DNA of 64,000 bases from Mycobacterium sp. E796 (lineage in GTDB: Bacteria; Actinomycetota; Actinomycetes; Mycobacteriales; Mycobacteriaceae): positions 29,374-93,373 of the forward strand of contig NZ_LZKK01000315.1 of NCBI RefSeq assembly GCF_001672815.1, given 5' to 3'. Of the stretch, positions 1-8,391 are shown in pieces. The translations under genes and the position numbers were made by a program. The notes beneath the pieces are model-generated. The model saw only the letters and a list, made by a program, of their open reading frames with translations, searched no databases and was not told where the DNA came from. Positions within the stretch are counted from its first letter, which is position 1. Each line of letters begins with the position of its first letter.

Positions 1-693
1 CTGAACAACGGCGCGAAGGTCGCTCTGATCAAGCCGGCACCGGTCAAGGGTTACAAGGGTTGGCGCTCCCCCGCGCTGCCCGAGTTCGACCCGTTCTGGC
101 GCGATGTCGAGTCCGCGGGCCTGCCCATCGTTCTGCATGCGAGCCAGCCGCCCCTGCAGGAGTACATCGAGAAGTGGGAGCCGGCCGACACCAGCAACGC
201 CTTCGAGATGTCGGCGTTCAAGTGGACCGCGCTCGGCCACCGCGAGATCGCCGACATGTTGACCAGCTTGATCTGCCACGGCACGCTGACCCGCTTCCCG
301 AAGCTGCGCATCGCCAGCGTCGAGAACGGAAGCTCCTGGATCAAACCGCTTTTCGATGACCTGCAGTCCACGTATGGCAAGATGCCGCAGAACTTCCCCG
401 AACACCCGCACGACGTGTTCCGCCGCAATGTCTGGGTCAGCCCGTTCTGGGAGGGCTCGGTTGCGGACGTAGTCCAGACCGTCGGTTGGGACAAGGTGTT
501 GTTCGGCTCGGACTGGCCACACCCGGAGGGCCTGGAAACACCGCGTGGCTACTTCAAGTACGCCGAGGGCATGGACCGGCGACGCACGTACGACTTCATG
601 GGCGACAACGCCCGTCGGTTCATGGGGCTTCCGATTGCCAACCCAGATCCCGACGCGGTCAAGCCGCCGGTGTTGGAGACCGCGGGCGCTTGA
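1..693 (+). CDS. Amidohydrolase family protein, 3' part (5' end outside window)
   Basis: The frame is open from the first base of the window, so the gene starts upstream; 230 codons are visible. The residues FGSDWPHPEG near the C-terminus (about residues 168-177 of the visible part) are the strand-8 Asp motif of TIM-barrel metal-dependent hydrolases of the amidohydrolase-2/ACMSD-like group. Further up, IVLHAS fits a metal-ligand His strand. Two other members of the family lie in this window (at 8392 and 26834), so it is probably part of the same catabolic region. The family hydrolyses or decarboxylates cyclic substrates; the substrate here is unknown. Confidence 0.85.
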   Translation: MNNGAKVALIKPAPVKGYKGWRSPALPEFDPFWRDVESAGLPIVLHASQPPLQEYIEKWEPADTSNAFEMSAFKWTALGHREIADMLTSLICHGTLTRFPKLRIASVENGSSWIKPLFDDLQSTYGKMPQNFPEHPHDVFRRNVWVSPFWEGSVADVVQTVGWDKVLFGSDWPHPEGLETPRGYFKYAEGMDRRRTYDFMGDNARRFMGLPIANPDPDAVKPPVLETAGA

Positions 694-756
694 CCGCAAG
701 CCTGTCGCCCCGTTTGCCTGTTGAAAAACTTGCTCGTCCGCACGCGGCGCGATTGG

Positions 757-1059
757 TCAGTCGCTGGCGGGCAGCGGCTTTGCCTCTTTGAGTGCCAGCG
801 GCGTGTTGCCGACACTCAACGCCCCAACTCCTGACTTGGTCACCAGCACTTCGGCGCCGGCGCTGTCGACGTAGCGTTTGCCCATCGTGCTGCCACCGGC
901 GAAAGCCGGGTCGAGATCGGCGTGGGGTGACTTCTCGGCGTCGAGGGGCACCATCGGCTCTCCCCCGCACCGCAAGTCATCCAGACTGTCGGCGGGCCGG
1001 ACGACGATGACCTGCGTATCGCATACCTGGCTCTGCAGCCGCGCCCCGTTCTTGATCAT
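757..1059 (-). CDS. Conserved small protein of unknown function next to acyl-CoA synthetase
   Basis: This is a 100-residue protein with no membrane segment. It follows the acyl-CoA synthetase gene by 27 bases on the same strand, and an AAGGAG ribosome site lies 7 bases before its ATG, so the two are probably co-transcribed. Two Cys residues (13 and 31) flank a VIVVRP strand, and LRCGGEPMVPL is the most distinctive stretch. I recall similar small proteins beside acyl-CoA synthetases in other actinobacteria, but no function is known to me. A role as partner of the synthetase is an inference from position only. Confidence 0.7.
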   Translation of the reverse strand: MIKNGARLQSQVCDTQVIVVRPADSLDDLRCGGEPMVPLDAEKSPHADLDPAFAGGSTMGKRYVDSAGAEVLVTKSGVGALSVGNTPLALKEAKPLPASD

Positions 1060-1086
1060 GTTCAGCTCCTTGACTTTCGTTGCTAG

Positions 1087-2589
1087 CTAATGCAGTCCGG
1101 CTGTAGTTTGCAGAGATTCAACGATTGCGCGGCGGAGTACCTTGCCCGTCGCGGTTGTCGGCAGGTGATCGCGGAACACCATGCGGTCAGGGGTGCGCGA
1201 GCCCCGTAATGTTTTGCGGACGAACTCGCGCAGTTCTCCGACATCCGGTTCGGCGCCCGGCGCGGGTACTACGACCGCGACAATGATCTGCCCCCACTGC
1301 GGGTCGTCGACGCCGACCACTACCACCTCGTGGACGTCGGGGTGCTCGACGAGCACGTCCTCCACCTCCGCAGGGGCGATGTTCTCGCCGCCGCGAATTA
1401 TCGTGTCGTCGGATCGGCCACCGATGAACAGGTAGCCGTCCTCGTCGAGCATCGCGGTGTCCCTAGTGGGAAACCAACCTTCGGCGTCGAGCACCGAACC
1501 GATTCCGGTGTATCGGCCTGATACCTGGGGCCCCCGAACGAACAACTCCCCCGTCTGCCCGGGCGGGAGCACCACGCCGTTCTCGTCACGGATCTGGACC
1601 TCAATCCCTGGCACCGGCCTGCCGACCGAGCCGAGCCGGCGCGCTACGGCCTCCTCGGTTGCGCCGTGCGCCGTGCGGTGGTCCTCCGGCGTGAGAACCG
1701 CGATGGTAGAGCTCGTTTCGGTGAGCCCGTACGCGTTGACGAGGCCGACGTGAGGCAGCAGCGCGATGGTCCTGCGGACCAACGGCAGACCGACTTTCGA
1801 GCCGCCGTACGCCAGCGTGCGCAGCGTCGGGAGATCCATGGGACTGGCCTCTAGTTCGGCGATGATGCGGTCGAGCATCGTTGGCACCACCGTCGCAGTG
1901 GTCACCCGCTCGTCGCGCACCAACCGCGCCCACTCCCGCGGATCGAACTTGCATTGGTAGACGATCCGTCGGCCTGCGTAGAGATTCGACAGCGCCGCAC
2001 CAACGCCGGCAATGTGATAGGGCGGTACGCACACCAGCGCCCCATCGTCGGAGTCGGCGGAACCGAATTCGACGGTGCCCGTGACGTAACCGGTCAAATT
2101 GCTGTGCGTCAGCTCCACGGCCTTCGGCGCAGATGTAGTACCCGAGGTGAACAAGACGATCGCCACATCATCGGGATCGGCGAACTCCTCGACCGGTTCG
2201 CCGGCACGAGCGGCTTCGGTGAACTCCTCGGACGTCATCACGCGCTTGCCGGTGCCTGCTACCAGTTCCACGTATTCGGGGTCCGCAACGACCAGCGGCA
2301 CCGGCAGGCGCCCGATCAACTGCTGCAAACCGTCCGCGCTCAGACGGTAGTTCAACGGTGTGAACGGAATTGCGGCCCGCGCGGACGAGAAGATCAGCAA
2401 CGGCAGCAAAACCCCGCCGGCGCCGACATAGGCCACGTGCTGGACACCGGAGGCGCCGATCACGCCGGCTCCCCCACTGGCGAGTCGGTTCAACTCCGAC
2501 GTGGTCAGCCGTGTGCCACCGTCGACCACGGCAAGACGATCGGGGTCGCTGGAGACGGCCATCTCCAGCAGCAGTGCAACGCTCAACAC
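1087..2589 (-). CDS. Acyl-CoA synthetase (class I adenylate-forming)
   Basis: This 500-residue enzyme should activate a carboxylic acid to its CoA thioester with ATP through an acyl-adenylate. The P-loop-like motif FTSGTTSAPK is near residues 146-156. A YGLTET motif follows in mid-protein, then GRSDDTIIRGGENIAPAEVE at the hinge, and GKVLRRA near residue 485 carries the catalytic Lys. The length is normal. The start is GTG at 2589 with AAGGG five bases upstream. It diverges from the thiolase-like gene at 2671 across an AT-rich promoter region. The acid substrate is unknown; the product would enter the beta-oxidation genes nearby. Confidence 0.9.
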   Translation of the reverse strand: MLSVALLLEMAVSSDPDRLAVVDGGTRLTTSELNRLASGGAGVIGASGVQHVAYVGAGGVLLPLLIFSSARAAIPFTPLNYRLSADGLQQLIGRLPVPLVVADPEYVELVAGTGKRVMTSEEFTEAARAGEPVEEFADPDDVAIVLFTSGTTSAPKAVELTHSNLTGYVTGTVEFGSADSDDGALVCVPPYHIAGVGAALSNLYAGRRIVYQCKFDPREWARLVRDERVTTATVVPTMLDRIIAELEASPMDLPTLRTLAYGGSKVGLPLVRRTIALLPHVGLVNAYGLTETSSTIAVLTPEDHRTAHGATEEAVARRLGSVGRPVPGIEVQIRDENGVVLPPGQTGELFVRGPQVSGRYTGIGSVLDAEGWFPTRDTAMLDEDGYLFIGGRSDDTIIRGGENIAPAEVEDVLVEHPDVHEVVVVGVDDPQWGQIIVAVVVPAPGAEPDVGELREFVRKTLRGSRTPDRMVFRDHLPTTATGKVLRRAIVESLQTTAGLH

Positions 2590-2608
2590 CCTGGCCCTTC
2601 TTGAATCC

Positions 2609-2623
2609 GATATATAGTTATAG
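2609..2623. promoter_or_regulatory. AT-rich promoter element, 15-mer repeated at 51039
   Basis: GATATATAGTTATAG lies in the divergent region between the synthetase (start 2589) and the thiolase-like gene (start 2671). The identical 15-mer occurs at 51039-51053 in another divergent promoter, and GAAT stands six bases upstream in both. It contains TATAGT, a good -10 hexamer for the rightward gene, so it may be a shared -10, an operator, or both. Confidence 0.55.
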
Positions 2624-2670
2624 ACTTAGTGGCCGCCGGAGTCCAACCAGCCACCCGCCGAAGGAGCACC

Positions 2671-3825
2671 ATGAGCAGCACGCCAGACATCGCGATCATC
2701 GGCGTCGGGCTCCATCCATTCGGGCGCTACGAGGACCGGTCCGCGCTGGAGATGGGTGCTGTCGCGATCGGACACGCGCTTCGCGATGCGGGTGTCCAGT
2801 GGTCGGATGTCGGCAGCCTGTACGCCGGCAGCCTCGAAGTCGCCAACCCCGAGGCGGTCACCGGACTGGCCGGAATGACTGGGTTGCCAGCGCGCGCGAC
2901 CCTGAGCGGCTGCGCCACAGGCAACTCCCTGCTCACCCTGGCCGCGCGTGACGTCCAACTGGGCGAAGCCGAGATCGCTGTCGGTGTCGGTCTGGACAAG
3001 CATCCGCGCGGCGCCTTCGGCGCCGATCCCGCCGTCGCAGGGCTGCCGCAGTGGTACGGCGACCAAGGCATGTTCCTGACCACCCACTACTTCGGCACGA
3101 AGATCATGCGCTATATGCATGACCACGGCATCAGCGAGCCGACCCTGGCACGCGTGTCTGCCAAGAACTTGGCGAACGGCGCGCTTGCGCCTCATGCGTG
3201 GCGCCGGAAAGCCATGAGCGTCGAAGCAATCCTGGCGTCACCGGTCGTCAACGCTCCGCTGCGCCAATACATGTATTGCAATCCCAACGAGGGCGCCGCG
3301 GCCGTCGTGGTCTGCCGTGCCGACGTTGCCAAGCGCTACACAGACACTCCCATTTATCTACGCTCCACGGCGCTTCGGAGTCGTCGCGAAGGCGCTTATG
3401 AACTGTTGCGCACCTCGATCGAACTTCCCCTGGTGCCGGGCACCACCGCGGAAGCGGCCAAGGCGGCGTACGAACAGGCCGGCATCGGCCCGGAGGACAT
3501 CGACGTCGCGCAGCTCCAGGACACCGACTCGGGCTCCGAGCTCATCCACATGGCCGAAACCGGGCTGTGCAAGGACGGCGAGCAGGAGGCTCTCCTGCAC
3601 GACGGTGCTACGGAGATCGGCGGCCGTTTGCCGATCAACACCGACGGCGGTCTGCTGGCCAACGGAGAGCCGGTGGGCGCCTCCGGTCTGCGGCAGGTAT
3701 ACGAACTCGTCCATCAGTTGCGCGGAACCGCCGGCGATCGCCAGGTGCCCAACGATCCGCGCGTCGCGTTGGCTCAGCTCTACGGATCGCCGGGCACCGC
3801 GGCGGTCGCCATCCTGTCGAGATGA
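2671..3825 (+). CDS. Thiolase-like / lipid-transfer-protein family protein with substituted active site
   Basis: The protein has 384 residues and the thiolase fold of the SCP-x/Ltp group. The start is ATG 2671, preceded by GAAGGAG; an upstream in-frame codon at 2629 lacks a ribosome site. The nucleophile position is kept (SGCATGN, Cys81). The other two thiolase motifs are altered: the usual HDCF region reads QDTDSGSEL and the usual GHPxGxxG reads GEPVGASG (Glu333 for His). It is therefore unlikely to be a normal thiolase; an aldolase-like or other C-C cleaving role, or a non-catalytic role, is possible. It begins a rightward run with the synthetase at 3884 and the dehydrogenase at 5374. Confidence 0.8.
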   Translation: MSSTPDIAIIGVGLHPFGRYEDRSALEMGAVAIGHALRDAGVQWSDVGSLYAGSLEVANPEAVTGLAGMTGLPARATLSGCATGNSLLTLAARDVQLGEAEIAVGVGLDKHPRGAFGADPAVAGLPQWYGDQGMFLTTHYFGTKIMRYMHDHGISEPTLARVSAKNLANGALAPHAWRRKAMSVEAILASPVVNAPLRQYMYCNPNEGAAAVVVCRADVAKRYTDTPIYLRSTALRSRREGAYELLRTSIELPLVPGTTAEAAKAAYEQAGIGPEDIDVAQLQDTDSGSELIHMAETGLCKDGEQEALLHDGATEIGGRLPINTDGGLLANGEPVGASGLRQVYELVHQLRGTAGDRQVPNDPRVALAQLYGSPGTAAVAILSR

Positions 3826-3883
3826 GCGAGCCTGCGGACAATGGCCCGCGCACGCGAGGAGCCAATCGGCAAGAGGTTCGGCA

Positions 3884-5377
3884 ATGACACGCGACACCAT
3901 CGCCGGACTGCTCGACGAATCAGCAAATGCCCGGCCGAACCACCCGTTGCTGCTTGAAGAATCGGGCGCGACACTCACCGTTGCTGATGTGGCTTCACTC
4001 TCGGCGGCAGGCACCCGCTGGCTCTCAGACGCAGGTGTCCAACCCGAGATGACAGTGGCGTGGCAGTTGCCCTCGCACAGTCGCGCGGCGGTCCTGATGC
4101 TGGCCCTCGCCCGAACGCAGGTGACGCAGGCGCCCGTGCTCCACCTGTATCGGCAGCGCGAGGTACGCGCCGCCCTCGACGTCGCCGGTGCCGACATCTT
4201 CGTCGTCGACGGAACGACCGCAGCCAACGCCCCGCCCGATGTCCCCGTCGTCACGTTGCCCGACGACTTCTTCGATGTGCTGCGCGACATGGCCGAAGGT
4301 CTCGACCCCATGCTCGTCGGAACGCGCTCGGCCGACGACGCCAGGTGGATCTACTTCACCTCCGGATCGACTGGTCGTCCCAAGGGCGTCAAGCACACGG
4401 ACGCCACACTGTTGGCGGCCGCACACGGTTTCGCAGCACACCTCGGCCTCGGCGAGCACCACAATGAAATCGGGACGATCGCGTTTCCGATCGCCCATGT
4501 CGGCGGAATCCTCTATGTGGCAAGCGGTTTGATCGGCGCATTCTCGGCGCTCATGGTGCCCAAGGTTGATGCCGCCCAGCTCCCCGGTCTACTCGCGGCC
4601 CACCGCGTCACGGTGTCCGGCTCCAGCACAGCCTTCTATCAAATGCTGCTGTCGGCGCAGCTGGCATCCGACAGCGACGCGCCGCTGATCCCGTCGCTGC
4701 GGATGTTGATCGGCGGCGGGGCACCCTGCCCGTCCGAGCTGCATAGAAAGGTGCGCCGGCACATGGGTGTGCCGATCCTGCATGCCTACGGCATGACCGA
4801 AGCGCCGATGATCTGCGTCAGCGAGGCCACCGATACCGAGGAGCAGCAGTCCAACACCTCCGGTCGACCGATCCCCGGGGCCGACATCCGGATCGACGAG
4901 ACCGGTGAGATCGAATTGCGCGGCGCCAACGTGACACCGGGCTATGTCGATGCCGAGCAGTGGTCACACGCGGTGACACCGGACGGCTGGTTCCGCACCG
5001 GCGACCGGGGCCACCTGCGCCCCGACGGACGCATCGTGATCACCGGCCGAATCAAGGACCTGATCATCCGTAAAGGCGAGAACATCTCCCCCGACGAGAT
5101 TGAGAACGAACTGCTCGCGCACCCGCTCATCGACGCGGTCGCGGTGGTGGGCCAGCCCGATGAACTGCGCGGGGAAGCGGTCTGCGCGGTCGTCCGACGT
5201 TCTCCCGGGCAACGCGACCTCACCCTCGACGAGCTGTGCGCCTTTCTGGACCAACGCGGCCTGATGAAACAGAAGTGGCCCGAGCACCTGGTCATCGTCG
5301 ACGAGTTTCCGCTCACCGGACTGGGCAAGATCGCGAAATCCGAGCTAGCCCAACAGATCGCAGGAGGAAGTCGATGA
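3884..5377 (+). CDS. Acyl-CoA synthetase (class I adenylate-forming)
   Basis: This is a 497-residue AMP-forming ligase, the second in the window. FTSGSTGRPKGVKH lies at about residues 156-169, YGMTEAPM follows in mid-protein, the hinge reads GRIKDLIIRKGENISPDEIE, and GLGKIAKSEL near the C-terminus holds the catalytic Lys. I chose ATG 3884 because the protein then starts as the family usually does; the frame is open further upstream but there overlaps the thiolase-like gene. The last four bases overlap the next gene (ATGA at 5374), which indicates translational coupling to the acyl-CoA dehydrogenase. The substrate acid is unknown. Confidence 0.9.
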   Translation: MTRDTIAGLLDESANARPNHPLLLEESGATLTVADVASLSAAGTRWLSDAGVQPEMTVAWQLPSHSRAAVLMLALARTQVTQAPVLHLYRQREVRAALDVAGADIFVVDGTTAANAPPDVPVVTLPDDFFDVLRDMAEGLDPMLVGTRSADDARWIYFTSGSTGRPKGVKHTDATLLAAAHGFAAHLGLGEHHNEIGTIAFPIAHVGGILYVASGLIGAFSALMVPKVDAAQLPGLLAAHRVTVSGSSTAFYQMLLSAQLASDSDAPLIPSLRMLIGGGAPCPSELHRKVRRHMGVPILHAYGMTEAPMICVSEATDTEEQQSNTSGRPIPGADIRIDETGEIELRGANVTPGYVDAEQWSHAVTPDGWFRTGDRGHLRPDGRIVITGRIKDLIIRKGENISPDEIENELLAHPLIDAVAVVGQPDELRGEAVCAVVRRSPGQRDLTLDELCAFLDQRGLMKQKWPEHLVIVDEFPLTGLGKIAKSELAQQIAGGSR

Positions 5378-6510
5378 CGGCGTTGGACGTCGACGAACGT
5401 CAACAGCTCGCGCATTCCGTTCGCTCCGCCTGTGAGCGACTGGTACCCGAAGACCGCGTACGCGCGGTGGCATACGACGGTGAAGGCGACGAGCGCGGCA
5501 TCGACACCGAATTGTGGAAAGTGCTCTGCAATCAGGTGGGCGTGACCGCGATCGCGCTGCCGGATCACCTCGGCGGAGCCGGCTTCGGCGCGACGGCGTT
5601 GGGAGTGGTCGCCCACGAGCTGGGCCGGGCGCTGGCGCCCGTGCCGTTCCTCGCGTCGGCGGTGCTGGCCACCGGACTGCTGATCGAACTGCGAGACGCG
5701 GATCCGAACTCAGAGGATCGACTGGCGCAACTGGTTGAGGGTAGCCGCACCGCTGCGGCTGTCCTCACCGGCGATGGCGGGCTGTGGCGGCGCGGCGCCG
5801 TCACTCTCAACGCCGAGCCCACGGCCGATGGCTGGAGCGTCACCGGGGTGGCGCGGCACGTGCTGAACGGAAACGCCGCAGATGATTTGGTGGTCGCCGC
5901 GATCGCCGACGGGCGACCCGCATTGTTCGTCGTCGATGCCGCCGCCGCCGGCGTCAACGCCGAGCGAGAGCGCGTGCTCGACGGCACCCGACCGATGGCA
6001 ACGTTGGCGTTCGCCGGCGCACCGGCGGTGCGACTGTCCGGCAGCGATCCCGTCGACGATATCCTCGGACGCACGGTCGATCTCGCCATAGCGGTGCTGA
6101 GCGCCGAGCAGGTCGGTGCGTGCGAGCGCGTGCTCGAGATCTCGACCGAATACGCACGGACACGTGTGCAATTCAACCGGCCGATCGGCAGTTTCCAGGC
6201 CATCAAGCACAAATGCGCGGACATGCTCATCGACCTCGAGTGGGCACGCTCGGCTTCTCAAGCGGCGCTGCAAGCCGCGGACGGTGACATGCCGGACGAG
6301 CTGGGTTGGCGTTCGAGCATGGCAAAAGCGGTGTGTTCGGAAGCCCTGCGCAGAGCGGCGAACGCCAACGTGCAGATTCATGGGGGAATCGGCTTCACCT
6401 GGGAGGACTCCGCCCACCTGTACGTCCGTCGGGCCTGCACCGATGAGGTGCTGTTCGGCGGGCCCGCAGACCACTGGGACCGATTGGCCGTCGAAGGGAA
6501 GATTCTGTGA
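5374..6510 (+). CDS. Acyl-CoA dehydrogenase family protein (beta-type subunit likely)
   Basis: The protein has 378 residues. AGGAGG is five bases before ATG 5374, which overlaps the stop of the acyl-CoA synthetase. The N-terminal alpha domain begins about residue 5, and RVQFNRPIGSFQAIKH (about residues 265-280) is the typical C-terminal-domain helix of FadE proteins. The region IHGGIGFTWEDSAHLY is present, but the GTSEIQRN tail common in complete enzymes is missing. Mycobacterial FadE proteins often work as alpha2beta2 pairs with only one active-site-complete chain; this chain looks like the incomplete type. No adjacent partner is encoded on this strand, so its partner may be one of the other FadE proteins. 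Confidence 0.85.
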   Translation: MTALDVDERQQLAHSVRSACERLVPEDRVRAVAYDGEGDERGIDTELWKVLCNQVGVTAIALPDHLGGAGFGATALGVVAHELGRALAPVPFLASAVLATGLLIELRDADPNSEDRLAQLVEGSRTAAAVLTGDGGLWRRGAVTLNAEPTADGWSVTGVARHVLNGNAADDLVVAAIADGRPALFVVDAAAAGVNAERERVLDGTRPMATLAFAGAPAVRLSGSDPVDDILGRTVDLAIAVLSAEQVGACERVLEISTEYARTRVQFNRPIGSFQAIKHKCADMLIDLEWARSASQAALQAADGDMPDELGWRSSMAKAVCSEALRRAANANVQIHGGIGFTWEDSAHLYVRRACTDEVLFGGPADHWDRLAVEGKIL

Positions 6511-6528
6511 CGGCCGGAGCGCGCCCGC

Positions 6529-7449
6529 CTACGCGGTCATGCCGAAATGCTCAGCGAAGCGCATGAGGTAGGTTTCGGCCGCCGCTGCCGAGGAGGCGTC
6601 GGCGTGGGCGAGAATACGGGTCGCGCCGGCGCGCGCCATGGCAGACACGTATTGGTCCAGTCTGGACACCGCGGCCGCATCGTCGAAGTCGACCGCGGGG
6701 GCGGCGACCTGGATTTGAACGCTGTTCGGGTCGCGGCCGGATGCCGAGAGCATCTCTCGGAGCCTGTCGGCCGCTCGTGAAAAGTCTTTTGCCCCTTCGA
6801 TAGCGGCCGTCCGGACCGACGACGCCATGGATGCCGGGGCGACCACGGCGCTCCAGCCACTGCCGTGCTCAACGACGCGTCGCAGCGTCGCGACGCTGTT
6901 GCCACCGATCCACAGCGGTGGATGGGGCTTTTGGACCGGCACGTCCAGGTTCATTTCCCCGGTGGCGGCAAAATTCGATCCGGAGATCGGCTCTTGGGGA
7001 TGGGTCCAGATCCGTCGAAGCGCAGTCAGCGATTCGTCGAAGAGCCCGACTCGGGCGTCGAAGTCGACTCCCAGAGCGGCGAACTCGGAACGGAGATAAC
7101 CGGCTCCCACGCCGGCAATCAACCGCCCACCGGACACGATGTCCAACGACGTAAGGGTTTTCGCGACCAGATACGGATTCCGAAACGGCAACACATACAG
7201 GTGCGTCATCAACCGGATCGTGGTGGTGGCGGCCGCGAAAAAGGCCAATGCGACCGCGGGCTCGAAGGTGTTATGCCCGCCGGCCCGTCGCCACTTCGCC
7301 GACGGTGCCGGATGGTCGGCCAACGCGATCGCATCGAAGCCGAGCGCTTGGGCCTGACTGGCGATCGCACGCATGACCGTCGGATCACGAAACTCAGGGC
7401 TTGCGGTCGGAACGTCACTCGGATACTCGAGTGTGAATTTGAGAGTCAA
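6529..7449 (-). CDS. LLM-class (F420-type) oxidoreductase
   Basis: This 306-residue protein has a luciferase-like TIM barrel. The LADHPAPSAKW segment (about residues 43-53) and the block SGGRLIAGVGAGYLRSEFAALG (about residues 105-126) are typical of mycobacterial F420-dependent LLM enzymes. The start is TTG at 7449, whose last bases overlap the stop of the SDR gene (TTGA), so the two are probably translated together. It resembles the LLM protein at 35310 over most of its length, so they are paralogues. The family transfers hydride between F420 and alcohols, ketones or C=C bonds; flavin use cannot be excluded. Confidence 0.85.
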   Translation of the reverse strand: MTLKFTLEYPSDVPTASPEFRDPTVMRAIASQAQALGFDAIALADHPAPSAKWRRAGGHNTFEPAVALAFFAAATTTIRLMTHLYVLPFRNPYLVAKTLTSLDIVSGGRLIAGVGAGYLRSEFAALGVDFDARVGLFDESLTALRRIWTHPQEPISGSNFAATGEMNLDVPVQKPHPPLWIGGNSVATLRRVVEHGSGWSAVVAPASMASSVRTAAIEGAKDFSRAADRLREMLSASGRDPNSVQIQVAAPAVDFDDAAAVSRLDQYVSAMARAGATRILAHADASSAAAAETYLMRFAEHFGMTA

Positions 7450-8255
7450 TAGATCGATCCCGTCGCTCCGCCATCGATGTGAAGGTTCATCCCGTTGAAG
7501 AAATCGGCTTTCGGGCTGGCGAGCATCGTGACGGCATAGGCCACATCGCTGACTTGGCCGATCCGATGGACGGTCTGCCCAGTACCTTTGCGCACATATT
7601 CCGCGGCGCGGTCCAGGTCGTCACCCCAGCCGCGGCGCTCGGCGAAGGTGCGCAGAAAGTCACGGAGCCCGCTGGTCATGATCATGCCCGGCATCACCGT
7701 GTTGACCGTTACGCCGCTGCCCGCCAAGGCCTTCGACAGGCCCATGGACATGTTGATCATCGCCGCCTTGGAGGGTCCATAATCCGGCTGGCCCGACGTC
7801 GGGATGATGCCTGCGGCGGAGGCGATCTGGATGATCCTGCCCCAGCCGTTCTCCTTCATCGCCGGCGCCAACGCGTGAATCAAATGCCCCGCCGAAAGCA
7901 CGTTGCGCTGATAGGTGGTCCCCCACTCCGACACGGGCAGGTCGAACCACGACTGCACTGAAGTTTCCGACGCTCCGCCGGCGTTGTTGACGAGAATGTC
8001 TATCCCGCCGAAGGCAGCGACGGCGGTTCTCGCCACGTCCGCGGCGCCATCCTCGGTGGCCAAATCGCCGATCACCGCGGCGACCCGCCCACCACTTTCT
8101 CGAATGTCATTGGCAACCAGGTTTACTCGATCTGCGTTGCGACCATGGATGACCACGGACACCCCTTCGGCGGAGAGCGCCGTGGCGATGCCCGCGCCGA
8201 TTCCCGAACTACTGCCGGTGACGAGGGCCCGCTTGCCCTCCAGGTCGAAGTTCAC
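7446..8255 (-). CDS. Short-chain dehydrogenase/reductase (SDR)
   Basis: The protein has 269 residues and is a classical SDR. TGSSSGIG at residues 13-20 binds the nucleotide, NNAG is at 90-93, and the catalytic Ser146, Tyr159 and Lys163 are all present. GTG 8255 is chosen because GGAGGT lies five bases upstream; an 18-residue longer frame has no ribosome site. It leads the leftward two-gene unit with the LLM oxidoreductase and diverges from the amidohydrolase at 8392. It should oxidise an alcohol or reduce a ketone with NAD(P)(H); the substrate is unknown. Confidence 0.9.
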   Translation of the reverse strand: MNFDLEGKRALVTGSSSGIGAGIATALSAEGVSVVIHGRNADRVNLVANDIRESGGRVAAVIGDLATEDGAADVARTAVAAFGGIDILVNNAGGASETSVQSWFDLPVSEWGTTYQRNVLSAGHLIHALAPAMKENGWGRIIQIASAAGIIPTSGQPDYGPSKAAMINMSMGLSKALAGSGVTVNTVMPGMIMTSGLRDFLRTFAERRGWGDDLDRAAEYVRKGTGQTVHRIGQVSDVAYAVTMLASPKADFFNGMNLHIDGGATGSIY

Positions 8256-8335
8256 GACTAACCTCCGATTACGGATCTTTGGCCGCGGGGCCACCACCGC
8301 TTGCCGCACCGCCCGGCAGGCTACTACACTACCCA

Positions 8336-8352
8336 GAAATAACTAAATGTTT
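8336..8352. promoter_or_regulatory. AT-rich promoter element, 17-mer repeated at 16141
   Basis: GAAATAACTAAATGTTT sits between the divergent SDR (start 8255) and amidohydrolase (start 8392). The same 17-mer occurs exactly at 16141-16157, and both copies are preceded by CTACACT. It shares the TAACT core with other intergenic elements in this window. It could be an operator or a shared core promoter. Confidence 0.55.
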
Positions 8353-8391
8353 TTCTGTTTTGCCAGTCCCTCGAAGCGCAAGGAAGCACCG

